Of a DNA stretch of 64,000 nucleotides, positions 29,890 through 40,508 are shown one piece after another. The DNA lies in assembly GCA_947646735.1 (NCBI GenBank), contig CANTFK010000643.1, forward strand, positions 1 through 64,000, given 5' to 3'. Each line of letters begins with the position of its first letter. Within the stretch, counting starts at the first letter, position 1. Made by a program: the position numbers and the translations under genes. The notes under the pieces were generated by a model. The model was not told where the DNA came from, ran no database searches, and was given only the letters and a program-made list of their open reading frames with translations. Source of the stretch: Peronospora farinosa. Taxonomy: Eukaryota > Oomycota > Peronosporomycetes > Peronosporales > Peronosporaceae.

Positions 29890-31830
29890 GGTCAAATTGG
29901 GCCAGTACATGAATTTACCTGCGACAAAATATGTCGAGGTTCCGCTGAAGAGGGTTATGTCGGACCAGTGGAAACTATGGATGACCCGTGGAGACAGATG
30001 GGTAACTACGATGATCCAAGGACATGGACATCGCCAATTCTTGAGGGTCACTAATGTGAGTGACAAGGACCTGATCCTACACGAGGATACCAAGCTAGGC
30101 ATTTGGCTGGCTAAGGACCGGGTTCCCCGGGCCAAAGGATTCGTGTCAGTTGGTTCTAGGAGGTACGCTGAATGGAAAAATCTAGCCTACCAAGCAACCA
30201 CCGACGAGGAGGATGCAGAAACCACTCAAGAAGAAGTGTACCAAGGTCCGATGGTCGAGAAACCTCAGTACACAACTCCACAGAAGATGTTGCTACGGAC
30301 GGGGACCCAAGTGCCAGTGGTTAACGTGGTGCACGAGTCTGTTATGAGGGACCCTGAGTCATTACCATCAGATCAGGAGTCTGGAGGGGAGGCCCTCGAT
30401 GGAGGTCAACCAGCTAGAACTAGTGTGGGCACGGAAGTCTCATCTAGGGATAGGACCGATATGGAGAGGGTCCACCTAGAGGGGGGTCCACCGATTATCA
30501 AGGCTGAAGTAGATACTCCTGATGACCAGGTCTGTGTTCACGAAAGTGGAGATTTATGTGCCGAAGATATCGACAAAAATTGGTCTGTTATTCCTGACGT
30601 CACCCCATCCACGAACGAAGTTATGTTGGAAGACATCCAGATCTCAGACCCCGGGGATACTCCAAAGGAGGAGGTAGACCGCCTCCGCCAGATTATATGG
30701 AGAAAACGACATTTGCTGATGGGAAAAGGTAACTCATTACCCCCGGCGGCTCGAGGAGCAGTGTGCGATATTGATGTTGGGAACGCACGGCCAATCACCC
30801 AACGGGTACGGAAGGTGGCCCCTCAATTTAGGGAGAAGCTGGCAGACCTGATAAAAGGCCTCTTGTCATCCAAGATAATCCAGCATTCCACCTCCCCATG
30901 GGCCAGTCCAATTGTAATTATTGTCAAGAAGAATGGGGTGGATATAAGGCTGTGCATTGACTACCGGATGGTGAATGATTTAACGCGGCTTATGGTGTAT
31001 CCCATGCCTCTCGTGAATGAGTTGTTGGAAGACCTAGATAAGGTATTGTGGTACTGCTCACTGGATATGGCTAGCGGTTTATGGGTGGTCAGTATGACCG
31101 AACGAGACCGTTTAATATCGGCTTTTGTAACCCCGCTCGGACTTTTTGAGTGGAGACGAATGCCGTTTGGACTGAAGAATGCGCCGCAGATCTATCAGCG
31201 GCTGTTGGATAATGCTTTATATGGGTTTCTTACGATTTCCTCCGAGCCGGGCTCTGACAAACCAGAGGACCTGTTCGAGGTGGGCCATCCAGAGGGAGAC
31301 CTCAAGAAGTCTATATTAGGACGTAGGTCCTATATCGACGACATTTTGGTGACCTCGGAGTCATGGGATGACTTATACGTGAAAGTGGAACGACTTTTGG
31401 AGGTGTGTGACAAGTGGAACTTATCGATCAGCGCGGTTAAGAGCTCATGGGGCTGTCAAAAGGTAGATTACCTTGGCCACCAAGTATCAGTGGAAGGGCT
31501 GGAGGCCCACCCTAAGGACCTTCAGTCCTTGGTGGACTTACCGTTGCCCACTACCCTGAAAGCTATGCAGTCATTTCTCGGGAGTCTTAACTATTATAGT
31601 CGGTTCCTGGAGGACTACGCCATTTATGCATCCATCCTGTACGAACTAAGGGAAGTGGATTACCACGTATTACGAAATCGGATAAGCAGGACTGGGGGCA
31701 TACAGGGAGATGACCAGGAGGAGGACCTATGGGCCCGGGTTCAGGTAGCATTTGCTATGTTAAAGAATAAGATCGCCACTGCCCCAATCCTCCGCCATTT
31801 TGATCCAGACCGGGATCCGTCATTATTGTC
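29890..31830 (+). CDS. Element 1 reverse transcriptase
   Basis: The frame runs 29813-31897; real homology lies between about 29890 and 31830. A variable linker of about 280 residues precedes the polymerase. Motifs include KIIQHSTSPWASPIVIIVKK, IRLCIDYRMVN, SLDMASGLWVV, FGLKNAPQIYQRL and the catalytic YIDD at 31331-31342. Between NALYGFL and LGRRSYIDD there is an insertion of about 30 residues that typical Gypsy enzymes lack. Element 2 has an insertion of similar size at the same place. The frame is lost near 31828, apparently through a missing base after GATCC. Confidence 0.85.
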
Positions 31831-32296
31831 TATGCTAGCGAGTGGGCCATCTCAGCATCCCTGGTGCAGGAATATGAAGGTGTGTATATGCCGGTAACTT
31901 TCACGAGTCGGACTTTGAAGCCAAACGAGATCAACTATGGGCTGGTGAACAAGGAAGTTCTGGCGCTATTGCGAATACTAGACCTTTGCTACACGTCACT
32001 GGTCACCCGACCTATCAAGGTCTTGACCCGACAATCAACGCTGGCGTGGATAGTCCGGTCACCGGGTCTACAAGGTCGCCTGGGAAACTGGGCTGCACTC
32101 CTGTCTCAATGGACGTTAGAAGTGGTTAAGTGCAAGAAAGGCGAAGATGAAATACTGGGAACATTAGCGGCAAGCATTACGCCTCGCGAAAATGTGGACT
32201 CTATTCTATCTTCAATCGCCCCCAAGAGACATCCGCGCCAAGCTATCACGGTGGTTCCTCCTACAGTCGAACCTGATGAAGTCTTGTACGTGGTCA
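31831..32296 (+). CDS. Element 1 RNase H (first, retrotransposon-type)
   Basis: After the frameshift near 31828 the reading continues VYASEWAISASLV and PVTFTSRTLKPNEINY, then NKEVLALLRIL. This is the standard Gypsy RNase H tether that degrades RNA in the RNA/DNA hybrid. It matches element 2 at 45411-45734 closely. A further shift at a T4 run near 32297 leads into the second RNase H. Confidence 0.75.
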
Positions 32297-33223
32297 GTTT
32301 TCGATGGGTCAGCACGAGTTAAGCGTGGGGGAGGAGCCTGCAGTGCTATTGTGTGGCAAATCCCGGAATGGACGGTAGTCGCCGCTGCTTCCCGTTATTT
32401 GACTGAAGCGACAGTAAATGAGGCAGAGTATGAAGGCCTATTGTTGGGCTTCCTTCTACTGGAGAACCTGGAGCGTAGACGTCTAGTAGTGTTTGGAGAT
32501 TCTAACCTGGTCGTGCGACAGATGCGAGGAGAAATCGAGTGTAAGGCGCAGGGCCTGACAGTACGACGGGCGAAGGCCCTGGAAAAACTCAGGTCCTGGC
32601 CCGTTCACGAGTTTCTACACATGAAGCGCGAATGGAACCAAAGTGCAGACCGACTTGCTAACGGGGCTTTGCGCCAGCAACAGGGTGTCGATATAGTGCC
32701 GGAAGAAGAGTTCAAGGACTTTGAAGCAATCAACCGTCTACCTGAGATTTTAATACCCAAGGACCAGAGCCATGCATTGCGAGTTACAGCTGTTACGAGA
32801 TCCCGGGCCCTATCCAGAATACCGACGGAAGAGGAAGTGGTGCAACGGATAAGGATAGAACGAATTGCATCAGCCCAAGATGAAGAGATGTGGATACGTG
32901 ATTTGAAGATTTACCTACGGGGCAACTGGATTAGTTTATCGGCAGAGGTGGCATTTACGTGTGGAAAGATTGAGACGAACTATGCTTTGAATGATGACGA
33001 TCTTCTTCTGTACTGCCCTTACCAGGGAACAGTAGATGAGGACCGTGAGGGGTTGATTTGGCTAGTTATACCCGACAGTCTACAACAAGACTTTCTACCT
33101 CATTATCATGCAAGTTTAGAGGGGGGAACCAGGGAATTGGCCGTACATACTAACGGATCCGGAAATATTTCTATTGGAAAGGCTTATTCCGGAGTGTTCA
33201 GCGCTATGTCGGCACTTGCGTAG
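32297..33223 (+). CDS. Element 1 second RNase H (archaeal/plant-type) and start of integrase
   Basis: The sequence FDGSARVKRGGGACSAIVW, NEAEYEGLLLGF, VFGDSNLVVRQM and SADRLANGAL gives the D-E-D-D set of an additional RNase HI of the type called archaeal. Oomycete Gypsy elements with such a second domain have been described before. A linker and the beginning of the integrase zinc region (LPHYHASLEGG) follow, after which the frame is broken at a G6 run near 33120. Element 2 retains the same FDGSARVKR motif near 45255. Confidence 0.75.
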   Translation, partial: VFDGSARVKRGGGACSAIVWQIPEWTVVAAASRYLTEATVNEAEYEGLLLGFLLLENLERRRLVVFGDSNLVVRQMRGEIECKAQGLTVRRAKALEKLRSWPVHEFLHMKREWNQSADRLANGALRQQQGVDIVPEEEFKDFEAINRLPEILIPKDQSHALRVTAVTRSRALSRIPTEEEVVQRIRIERIASAQDEEMWIRDLKIYLRGNWISLSAEVAFTCGKIETNYALNDDDLLLYCPYQGTVDEDREGLIWLVIPDSLQQDFLPHYHASLEGGTRELAVHTNGSGNISIGKAYSGVFSAMSALA

Positions 33224-34240
33224 ACTGGGAGACTGGCAAAGGTGGCCCCACCTTACGAGGGAGAAGTCCAGGGAACATTCAAGCTACCCGCCCGTTCCAA
33301 GTTATCGCGATGGACCACATCCCATCTTTGCCCAAATCGTTCAAGGGTAATACCGAGCTGTTGATTTGGGTGGACTTGTTTACGGGATATGTGATTGCCA
33401 AGGCTAATTCGTCGAAGTCAGCCCAAACCGTGGCAGCAGGTTACGAAGAGTGCGTAATCCGTCGGTTTGGGGTCAGTGAGGCGATCCGTCACGACAGAGA
33501 ACCCAGTTTCATGTCAGATTTCTTTCGTGCTTTCGACCGCATAATTGGGCAGAAACAGCGGGCGACTATGGCGTATCGACCACAGGCCAATGGCACAGCA
33601 GAGAGAATGGTACATACCATTACACGGTCCATCAAAATGTATGTGTCCGAGGTAGATCAGAAGGACTGGGATGCCTATGCAGAAAGGCTCACTTTCGCGT
33701 TGAATACGGCCCAGGACCGGATCCGAAAGGAAACTCCATTATTCTTGGTACATGGCTGGGATGCCCGAAGTACTCTAGAAGCCACCATACCGTTAGGCAG
33801 CACGAAGCGGCGTGAATGTGAGCCCCGTCGATGGCGATATAGCGTACAACGTCAGTATCGCAGAGCGAGGGAACAAGCCAACGAATTATTACGATCTGCG
33901 ATGGAAGGTCGGGCCCAGGCCCACAATGAGGAGGTGGTTGATGTTCATATTGAGGTGGAGTCCCAAGTCTGGTTATACTTGGACCGGGTCTAGGAGGGGT
34001 ATGCTCGAAAGCTGGCACATCTATGGCACGGGCCGTTCCGAGTGAGAGAATTGGTGGGTGACTATGCCGTTCGTTTAGATATCAGTGGAACAGACTACCT
34101 TATATACCCGTTGGTACACGTTTCAAAATTGAAGCTGGTCCGGCAATACCCGGATAGACCAGATACGGTGTTGGTAATAGACGAAGCGAACCGGGTGGAT
34201 TTTGATGAAGCTCTATTGCCAGAAGAGTTGGGTCGCGGAA
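33224..34240 (+). pseudogene. Element 1 integrase
   Basis: The core region reads from about 33224 through MDHIPSLPKSFKGNTELL and IWVDLFTGYVIAKA to RPQANGTAERMVHTI (the catalytic D-D-E region). It then reads WDAYAERLTFALNTAQD and a C-terminal part with LWHGPFRVREL and YLIYPLVHVSKLK. An in-frame TAG at 33991-33993 and an upstream frameshift near 33120 disrupt it. This enzyme would join the cDNA to the genome. Confidence 0.8.
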
Positions 34241-34465
34241 CTGGAAGAGGATGAATACGAAGTGGAGAAGATTCTAGACAGACGTATGGGAAGGAAAACT
34301 CGGTACGGACGGATCCAGTGTGAATACCTAGTACAATGGAAAGGATATCCTGACCCGTCATGGGTGGATGAGATGGACCTCAACTGCGGGGGATTGCTTA
34401 GGGACTATGAGCGCAGGCAGGCTACTCGGAACCGATTCGAGGCAGTGCAGAGTCATGAAGAGTAG
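34241..34465 (+). CDS. Element 1 chromodomain
   Basis: The C-terminal tail of integrase reads DEYEVEKILDRR, YLVQWKGYPDPSWVDEMDLN, with the aromatic residues (Y, W, Y and W) of the chromodomain cage. It is one base out of frame with the preceding integrase. Such domains guide chromovirus integration to marked chromatin. Confidence 0.8.
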   Translation: MEEDEYEVEKILDRRMGRKTRYGRIQCEYLVQWKGYPDPSWVDEMDLNCGGLLRDYERRQATRNRFEAVQSHEE

Positions 34466-34740
34466 TGGGGAGAGTTCATCTTGGGAAGGCCAAGATGATG
34501 CAAGAAGGAGGCGGTATTTGTCATACATTTACAAGGGGGTCAAGTTATTATATTCGAGAGTGCGACAGCACAAAAGGAGATTGCGAAGTATTGTGAAAGG
34601 CCCAGCGTATTAGGGCACCGGGGTACCGGGGCCCAGGGCCCGGAGGTACAGGGATCCAGGGGCCCAGGGATACAGGCCAAAGAGAAGGAACGTGAAGTTA
34701 GGGAAAAGCGTTGGGGCAGAAAGCTAGCTGACTAAACATT
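34466..34740. other. Element 1 region between chromodomain and antisense frame
   Basis: No coding sequence is seen. Bases 34617-34676 repeat the GGGGTACCGGGGCCCAGGG-type motif found in the LTRs. Confidence 0.5.
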
Positions 34741-36922
34741 TTATGCATCGGTGGCCGGGCTAAATTTGCCGGAGAGACGAGGGACCTGGAAGGCGGGGTG
34801 TTCCTTAATGTTCTTGCGATAGAACACGCGCCAGGGGTCAGTGTCGTCTGCGGTATGCAAAGCCCTCAACAAGTCCAACTGAGGATCCTCCGTGGTGACG
34901 ATTGGGTACCAGACGGTCAGCTGACGGGTCGGGATCATGGGCTGGAAATAGGGGTCAAAAAGAATGTCGAGGTCACAGTGACCGGCCTTCATCCCTTCCA
35001 GGACCTTCTCAAGTATGTCCATCCAAGCCCTCACCGCCTTGGCCCGCCGTTTCTTCCTCGCATTGGACAGCCGAGAGGCGTATTGGCTCTTTGTACGGAG
35101 CTCGGAGAAAAGAGGAAGTCGGTGTCGGTCTTCCCATAGACTCTGGCGTGACGCATCGACTTACGTATCATGGAGCTTCACGAGGTCACTGAACCAGCCG
35201 GACACTGGAAAAGAAATAGGGGTTACGGTCACGACCCCCTGGGCCCAAGGACAGGAGTCCATCAGAAGCTGAAGTTGAGAGTCCTTCATGAGGGCTTCGC
35301 TCCAGATTGGAGGACTTTGGGGCTTCTGGTTTTCAGAAGCACCCACCCAAGATAGTGGAAGCGATACCTTGGACCAAAGATCCTCTGGCGTCAGCTGGGT
35401 GATAACGAGGGCCCCCACCTGGGAAATCGACCAGGGGGCAACATCTTCCGCGGCGAACGTGCTGGGTGTCGCATAACCAGGAAGGGAAGAGCCGTGGATG
35501 TTACGGTCGGGGAAAGCATCATGAGTGGGACCCTGGCTGGCAGGACCCTCAGGTGTTGGTATCAGACCCTTGCGGCTGGAACCCTTGGAGGATGGTGCTG
35601 GACCCTTGCCGCTGGAACCCTTGGAGGATGGTGCTGGACCTTTGCCGCTGGAACCCTTGGGTGGTACTGGACCCTTGCCGCTGGAACCCTTGGAGGATGG
35701 TGCTGGACCTTTGCCGCTGGAACCCTTGGGCGGTACTGGACCCTTGCCGGCGGGGCCCTTGCGGCGGGAACTTTTGGCTGGTGGCTTACGCTTAGCATGG
35801 CTAGACTCGTCACTCTCAGTTTCAGAGTCTGGTCCAAACATCTCCAAGAACTCGTCGGAGTACGTCGTTCGAGCTTTCTTGTTCTTTGACGCCCGAGGCG
35901 CTGCGTGGGAAGTGCGAGGGGATGGGGGCCTTGAAGGTGGAGTGGGAACTTTGGACTTGGCCTTAGTCGATAGGTCTATGACCTCGGGGCCGACCTCTGA
36001 CGTAGAGGGTACAGGGCCGGAGCGACGACTGGAAGCCCGCGACCTGGCCATGGCGGCGAACATCGAGTCGTCGCTACTGCTATCCTCGGCCTCAGATGAC
36101 CCCGGGCACGATTGGTTTTTCGCTTCTTCGGCTTAAGGGGCGACCGAGCCTTGGATGAAGGCGAACGTGACCTTTTCGTCGTTCTGGAACTTCGGGCTTT
36201 GGTCGTGGCTGGGGTCGATTTTGCCGCCATGCCTCGAGTAACCGTTAGCTGCTTCTGCAGCTGGTCACGTTCCCGGAGGAGGGTCTTCACGCGGCTCTTG
36301 TAGTTGGCCACCTCCTTCTGGAGTACCAACACTTGCTTGGACAGTTCTTGAGGACTGCGAAGTGCGTCCAACTTGGACTCCAGCGACCGAATCTCAGCCG
36401 AAGAAGTTGCGACAGCCTCGTTGTACTGGTCCTTCCAGTACTTGATCTGGGATCGGGATTCTTCCACTTCCCGAGAATTGTCCACCCGTTGGGCGAGTGG
36501 ATCCCGGTACTCGGCGATGGCCAGCTGGTCCGCTTCATGCTCGTGGACCAGATTCCGGACCCAAGACTGTATACGGGGCGCATGGGTCACCTCGAATTCC
36601 GTGAGGTCATCTACGCGACGCTGTAATTCTGCGGTCCGGCGATGTTCCATCTGGTAGGCCCGTTGGAGGACTCTGTGTTCCTCAGCAAGGGTCTCCATAG
36701 CCTGGGCCCGCTTCACCGCGCCACGTAAAACTTCCCAAGCTTGAGAGACCTCCAGATAATTGGGGGGGGCTCCCCAATAAGGTCCACGGTCGGGGCGACC
36801 TCGTCAGGGTCAGGTCCAGGAGGTGCTGAAAAAGACCAACGGTCAGGTGCTTGAGACCCGGTGGAAAGATTACGAGAAGTCACTAACGGATACAAGACGT
36901 GTGAGTTGGTGAACGCAACCAC
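34741..36922 (-). pseudogene. Element 1 antisense ORF: coiled-coil/basic protein with conserved C-terminal domain
   Basis: It is read on the strand opposite to gag-pol, between chromodomain and 3' LTR. Open stretches are 36922-36713, 36716-35976, 36063-35161 and 35158-34741. They join through a C8 run near 36765, a CCCGGGG run near 36100 and an in-frame TAA at 35161. Together they would give a protein of roughly 700 residues. In order it has a Pro-rich start, a long coiled coil (MKRAQAMETLAEEHR to about LLRERDQLQKQL), a basic KPKKRK signal and an acidic Ser stretch. Then come tandem KGSSGKGPAPSS repeats and a C-terminal domain with PISFPVSGWF (35191-35220) and GHCDLDILFDP (34951-34983). The C-terminal motifs recur in element 2. 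No known family is recognised. Confidence 0.6.
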
Positions 36923-37020
36923 CCAAGCGACGTAGGATCACTTACTGTTAATTCGAGGAGTTTAAACAAGGGTGCACGTGGTCTTACCACAATTCAAAAG
37001 ACCAGCGCGCAGGGGACAGC

Positions 37021-38083
37021 TGTGGTGAAGTGCCAAAGAAAAATGGAGTTTAAGAGAAATGGAACAGAGATCAAGAGAACTTCTGGTCACTTCCCCGAGG
37101 GAGTGACCACGACCCGGCCTCGCGGATTTACAACCACACACCAGGCCCCGCCGTATTGAGAATATAAGGACCCAGACGTGCGGAGTCAGCACAGGCCCCA
37201 GGTCCCGGAAACAGGTTCCGGGGACCCAGGAGCCCAGGGACCCAGGGGTACAGGAGCCTAGAGGCCCAAGGGCCCAGGGGCCCGGAGCCCCAGGGTACAG
37301 GTACCCAGGAGCCCAGGGGCCCAGAGGTACAGGGGCCTAGGGACCCAGGGGCCCAGGGCCCTAATGTCCGAGGGTGCAGAATCGGTACACAGAATATCGA
37401 AGATTACAGAAAGTACAGGGTACCAAGGAGCCAGTTCTTCCTCCAAGAGTCGACACGTGGCACTATCCAGATCAAAGGGTTAGGGTTAGGCAAGAAAAAG
37501 CATACAAAGTATAAGGTAAATAAACACACTCGAATTTGCATTACACGTGGCAGCTTTAAGCGCCCCTCCTAAGCTTCTCCGTCGCTTCACCTCTTCCGGG
37601 CGGGATACCCTTTGGCCCCCCGACGTCCAGCAGGTGTTAGACGGCTCAAGCAACGCAAGTTGAACCTCAGGATAGTTGGCCTGAGGTGTCAAGTAAGTGT
37701 CAACACTCTACGACCCGCTACAGGAAGCGGTTTCCCTACGGGGAAGAACACAAAGGGGTCCAAGGACCAAAAAACAGTCAGCCACCAAAGGGGTACATAG
37801 TACCAGGTGCATCGCTCTCAACTAAGTCGATTGAGCACAAGAAACCTGGTCCCGAGTGAAGTATATCCACTCGGGGACCACCAAGTCCAAGTCCTATACA
37901 AAGACCAAGTCTTTAAGTCTTCTGCGTCAACCGAGGAGCAAGACCAGCCAAGCCGACGGGTACACAAGGTGAGACCCAAGGCCAATACGACACGGTATCG
38001 GGGTACCCCCTCCGTAAGTCGGCAGTCCGGCGCTGTGTGTGTTTGTGGATCTCCTACGTTGTTTGAAATTCCACTCCACCACA
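37021..38083 (+). repeat. Element 1 3' LTR
   Basis: It is the same length as the 5' LTR and about 99 per cent identical by eye. Upstream bases (caggggacagc) could be the polypurine primer. The target duplication CTTA follows directly. Confidence 0.93.
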
Positions 38084-38603
38084 CTTAAGATCTGTCGCTT
38101 GAGTGAGACACACCATGTGTCACACCCATGTGTATGTGATATACACTAGGTGTATTCATGTTAATGGGGATGACGCCCAGCTGGGACTAGGCGTCATTAA
38201 ATGACGTCAGTCAGTTACGTCATTGAGCGAGCTTAAATATATTATAAGCTCGCGCGTTGGGATGCGCATCTATAGAGATGGCACCCATCATTACATATTG
38301 ACCGATCAGTAGTTATATTTATATTTAATATATTCTACTAAATATAAGTCAGTCTAGAGATTGCTAAATATCTTTCACTGCGCACGAGAAGCTGAATAAT
38401 TTTCTGCGTGTCGTAAGTAAAGTACTTGCTAGAATTTCGCTGTGCGTTTCGCTTCGGCGACCGTCAACAGTTGTGTACAGCGCTTCAGCCCGACCTACCC
38501 CACCACCGCACGCGATGGTAAGACGTTTTAGCCGCTTCCTCGCGTAATTGAAGGTGTGTGCCAAAGAAGCACGCGGCAGCTTCTTACGAAGTGCCCGTCT
38601 ACA
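38084..38603 (+). repeat. Element 3b 5' LTR, remaining part
   Basis: It continues the family-3 LTR interrupted by the solo LTR and element 1, and ends GTGCCCGTCTACA at 38603. CTTGGTAACACTTTAAG follows directly, where a primer-binding site starting TGG would lie. It is closest to the LTR fragment at 53379-53672 (shared gagacacaccatgtgtcac and ggactaggcg segments). Confidence 0.8.
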
Positions 38604-38699
38604 CTTGGTAACACTTTAAGTCCTTCCCACGACCCGTCTCTCTGATAGTGCGTGGGTGGATGGCCCTCAATATGCATTGAAGAGACTTTCCTCACCTCT

Positions 38700-39240
38700 C
38701 GCAACACTATAGGGAGTTGGCTGAGTATTTGGCACAGGGAATTGGTGAACAAGGCCTGGTCAACCTCTTGCATTGTCCTCCTGAGCAACATGTTGCTCAG
38801 TTGAAGCAATTCGAGGCGTTTGTGCTCGGACAGCGTAGAAACGCTTCCGAGGCAAACAGCCAAGCAGCGTCTGAGTCTATTAGTAACACTCAGGATGAGC
38901 TTTTTTGTGATCAGGCTCGGAACGAGACGCTCAGCAGAGCTTTTGAGACGCTCTCAGCCCGGTATAACCAGCCAAGGTCTATTCGAATGGACCCTCCGAA
39001 GTTTGATGGGGCTGCTCCACATACGATTTTCCACTGGCTTTTAGCAGTTGAGCAATGTGGAGTGGCGCAGCTTATCGAAGACGACACCAGAATGGTTTCG
39101 TATGCCATGTCAAATTTGCGTGGCAAAGCGTCAGAGTAGGCATACTCCGCGCTGATGGCACCCGACGATGAATTTCCATCATGGGTAATCTATAAGTCAA
39201 AGATTCGCCCCTATGAACCAGCCGCTTAACAATCAAATGT
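38700..39240 (+). pseudogene. Element 3b gag remnant
   Basis: The frame 38717-39139 encodes a gag N-terminal segment (MAEYLAQGIGEQGLVNLL...) practically identical to element 3 gag at 59927-60457. It stops at TAG 39137 after RGKASE, and homology ends soon after. From about 39240 the sequence jumps directly into integrase-tail coding, so protease, reverse transcriptase and most of integrase are deleted in this copy. Confidence 0.8.
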
Positions 39241-39407
39241 TACTTCAGGAGCGCTTCTTTAAAGCACGACACTTCGCTCGGCGCGAATGCTAAAGAGGGC
39301 CAAAGTTGCCCTATTGACACTGCTACTTTATCAGTGGTCACGACACCAATAGGTATCACTGAGGAGGCATGGAACGACATGCCTGTGCTCCTTGACAATG
39401 AAAATGG
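39240..39407 (+). pseudogene. Element 3b integrase fragment (left of element 2 insertion)
   Basis: The reading SLGANAKEGQ..., VVTTPIGITEEAWNDMPVLL parallels element 3 (VVTTPIAVNEEAWQDMPALL). It is cut by element 2 at 39408 and resumes at 50863. Confidence 0.75.
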
Positions 39408-40416
39408 TGTGGTGGAGCGGGGTTCACAAAATTTCTGATGTGATCCTGACTCTCCACTGGCGCCCGGACATCCGACTATCGGAGGGGGTACTCCGTTTCC
39501 GTGTATAGTAATTGCTCCCTCACCTTGTGTACCCGTCGGTAGGGCGGGTAGCACTCTTCTCGGTGGACTTGAGTCGATGCTGAACTTGACCGTGGTTGGG
39601 ATTGGTTGGGGGTTCGATCGCGCGGAACTCTTCACGCGATCGAGGGTTACTTGGGGCACTCTATATGAGTCAACCTGATCTCTTTTGAGATCGCCTTGTC
39701 CAAAAATGTAGATACTTGATCCACTTGATACACTTGACCTTCTAACCACTTGATCCGTCTCGCGATCTTGTGCCTTGTCCTTTTTTTGTTATGCTGCGTC
39801 CAATCGCAGGCGAAGTTTGTTTGTGAGAGGTCTTGTAATCCCTGGCCAAACAATCCAGGGATGTTGTTTGTAGGTACTGGTGGCAGAAGCTCTTGATCGT
39901 CGGGAGGGGGGACAAAAATATCCCACCCGGAAGAGAAGTCTGCGTGCATAATTAGAAGTAAAAATAAATTTTGTTTAATGTTAACCAATCAAATACCAAA
40001 ACCTATGATCTTGCCTATCTGTAGCCCAGGATCTACTGCCGCGTGTCGCCATCTTGGAAATAAATCAGGACTTGCTATGTGGTACATTTCAAATAACGTA
40101 GTGATTTGTCGATCCAGTTTACTGGCTACCTTTTGCGATCCACTTTCTGGATCGAGGTTACGGATCGATCTGTAACTGGTTACGCTTTGCGATCTACTTT
40201 CTGGATCGAGGATACGATCCGATCCTCCTGGATCGCGACTGTGGTGTGTGGTCCACACCCAATACTCTTTCGGTCCATATTCTTTTGTGTTCTTGACACC
40301 GTTACTCCCTCTTCCAACCATCTCGCATGCCTAATTGACCAATCGGAGCGCAGGATTGTGGATCGATGATATTTCTTTGATCGATCCCTTCCAAATTATC
40401 CGATCGCTTTACCACA
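39408..40416 (-). repeat. Element 2 3' LTR
   Basis: On the minus strand it starts TGTGGTAAAGCG right after the polypurine-like ACAGGGGGCGGC (40417-40428). It ends CTCCACCACA at 39408. Its last 205 bases in plus coordinates match the truncated 5' LTR. Confidence 0.8.
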
Positions 40417-40508
40417 GCCGCCCCCTGTACTGAGCTCCAGCATACAGTGCTGGTGATCCGTGCCTTCATTAATTTAAATGTCTCTTCTATCCAATTCTCG
40501 TGCCCATC

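Larger units (their letters stand above)
25649..38083 (+). mobile_element. Element 1: 12.4-kb Ty3/Gypsy chromodomain retrotransposon with antisense ORF
   Basis: Two 1063-base LTRs with about eight differences flank the element, with a CTTA target duplication (25645-25648 and 38084-38087). The LTR ends are TGTGGTG...CACCACA. Order on the plus strand is gag with zinc knuckles, protease, reverse transcriptase, RNase H, a second RNase H, integrase and chromodomain, then about 2.2 kb with a minus-strand frame. The insertion lies inside the 5' LTR of element 3b. LTR similarity of about 99 per cent implies a young insertion, yet the genes contain several frameshifts and two or three stops. Most of the frameshifts are in homopolymer runs. 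Confidence 0.92.
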
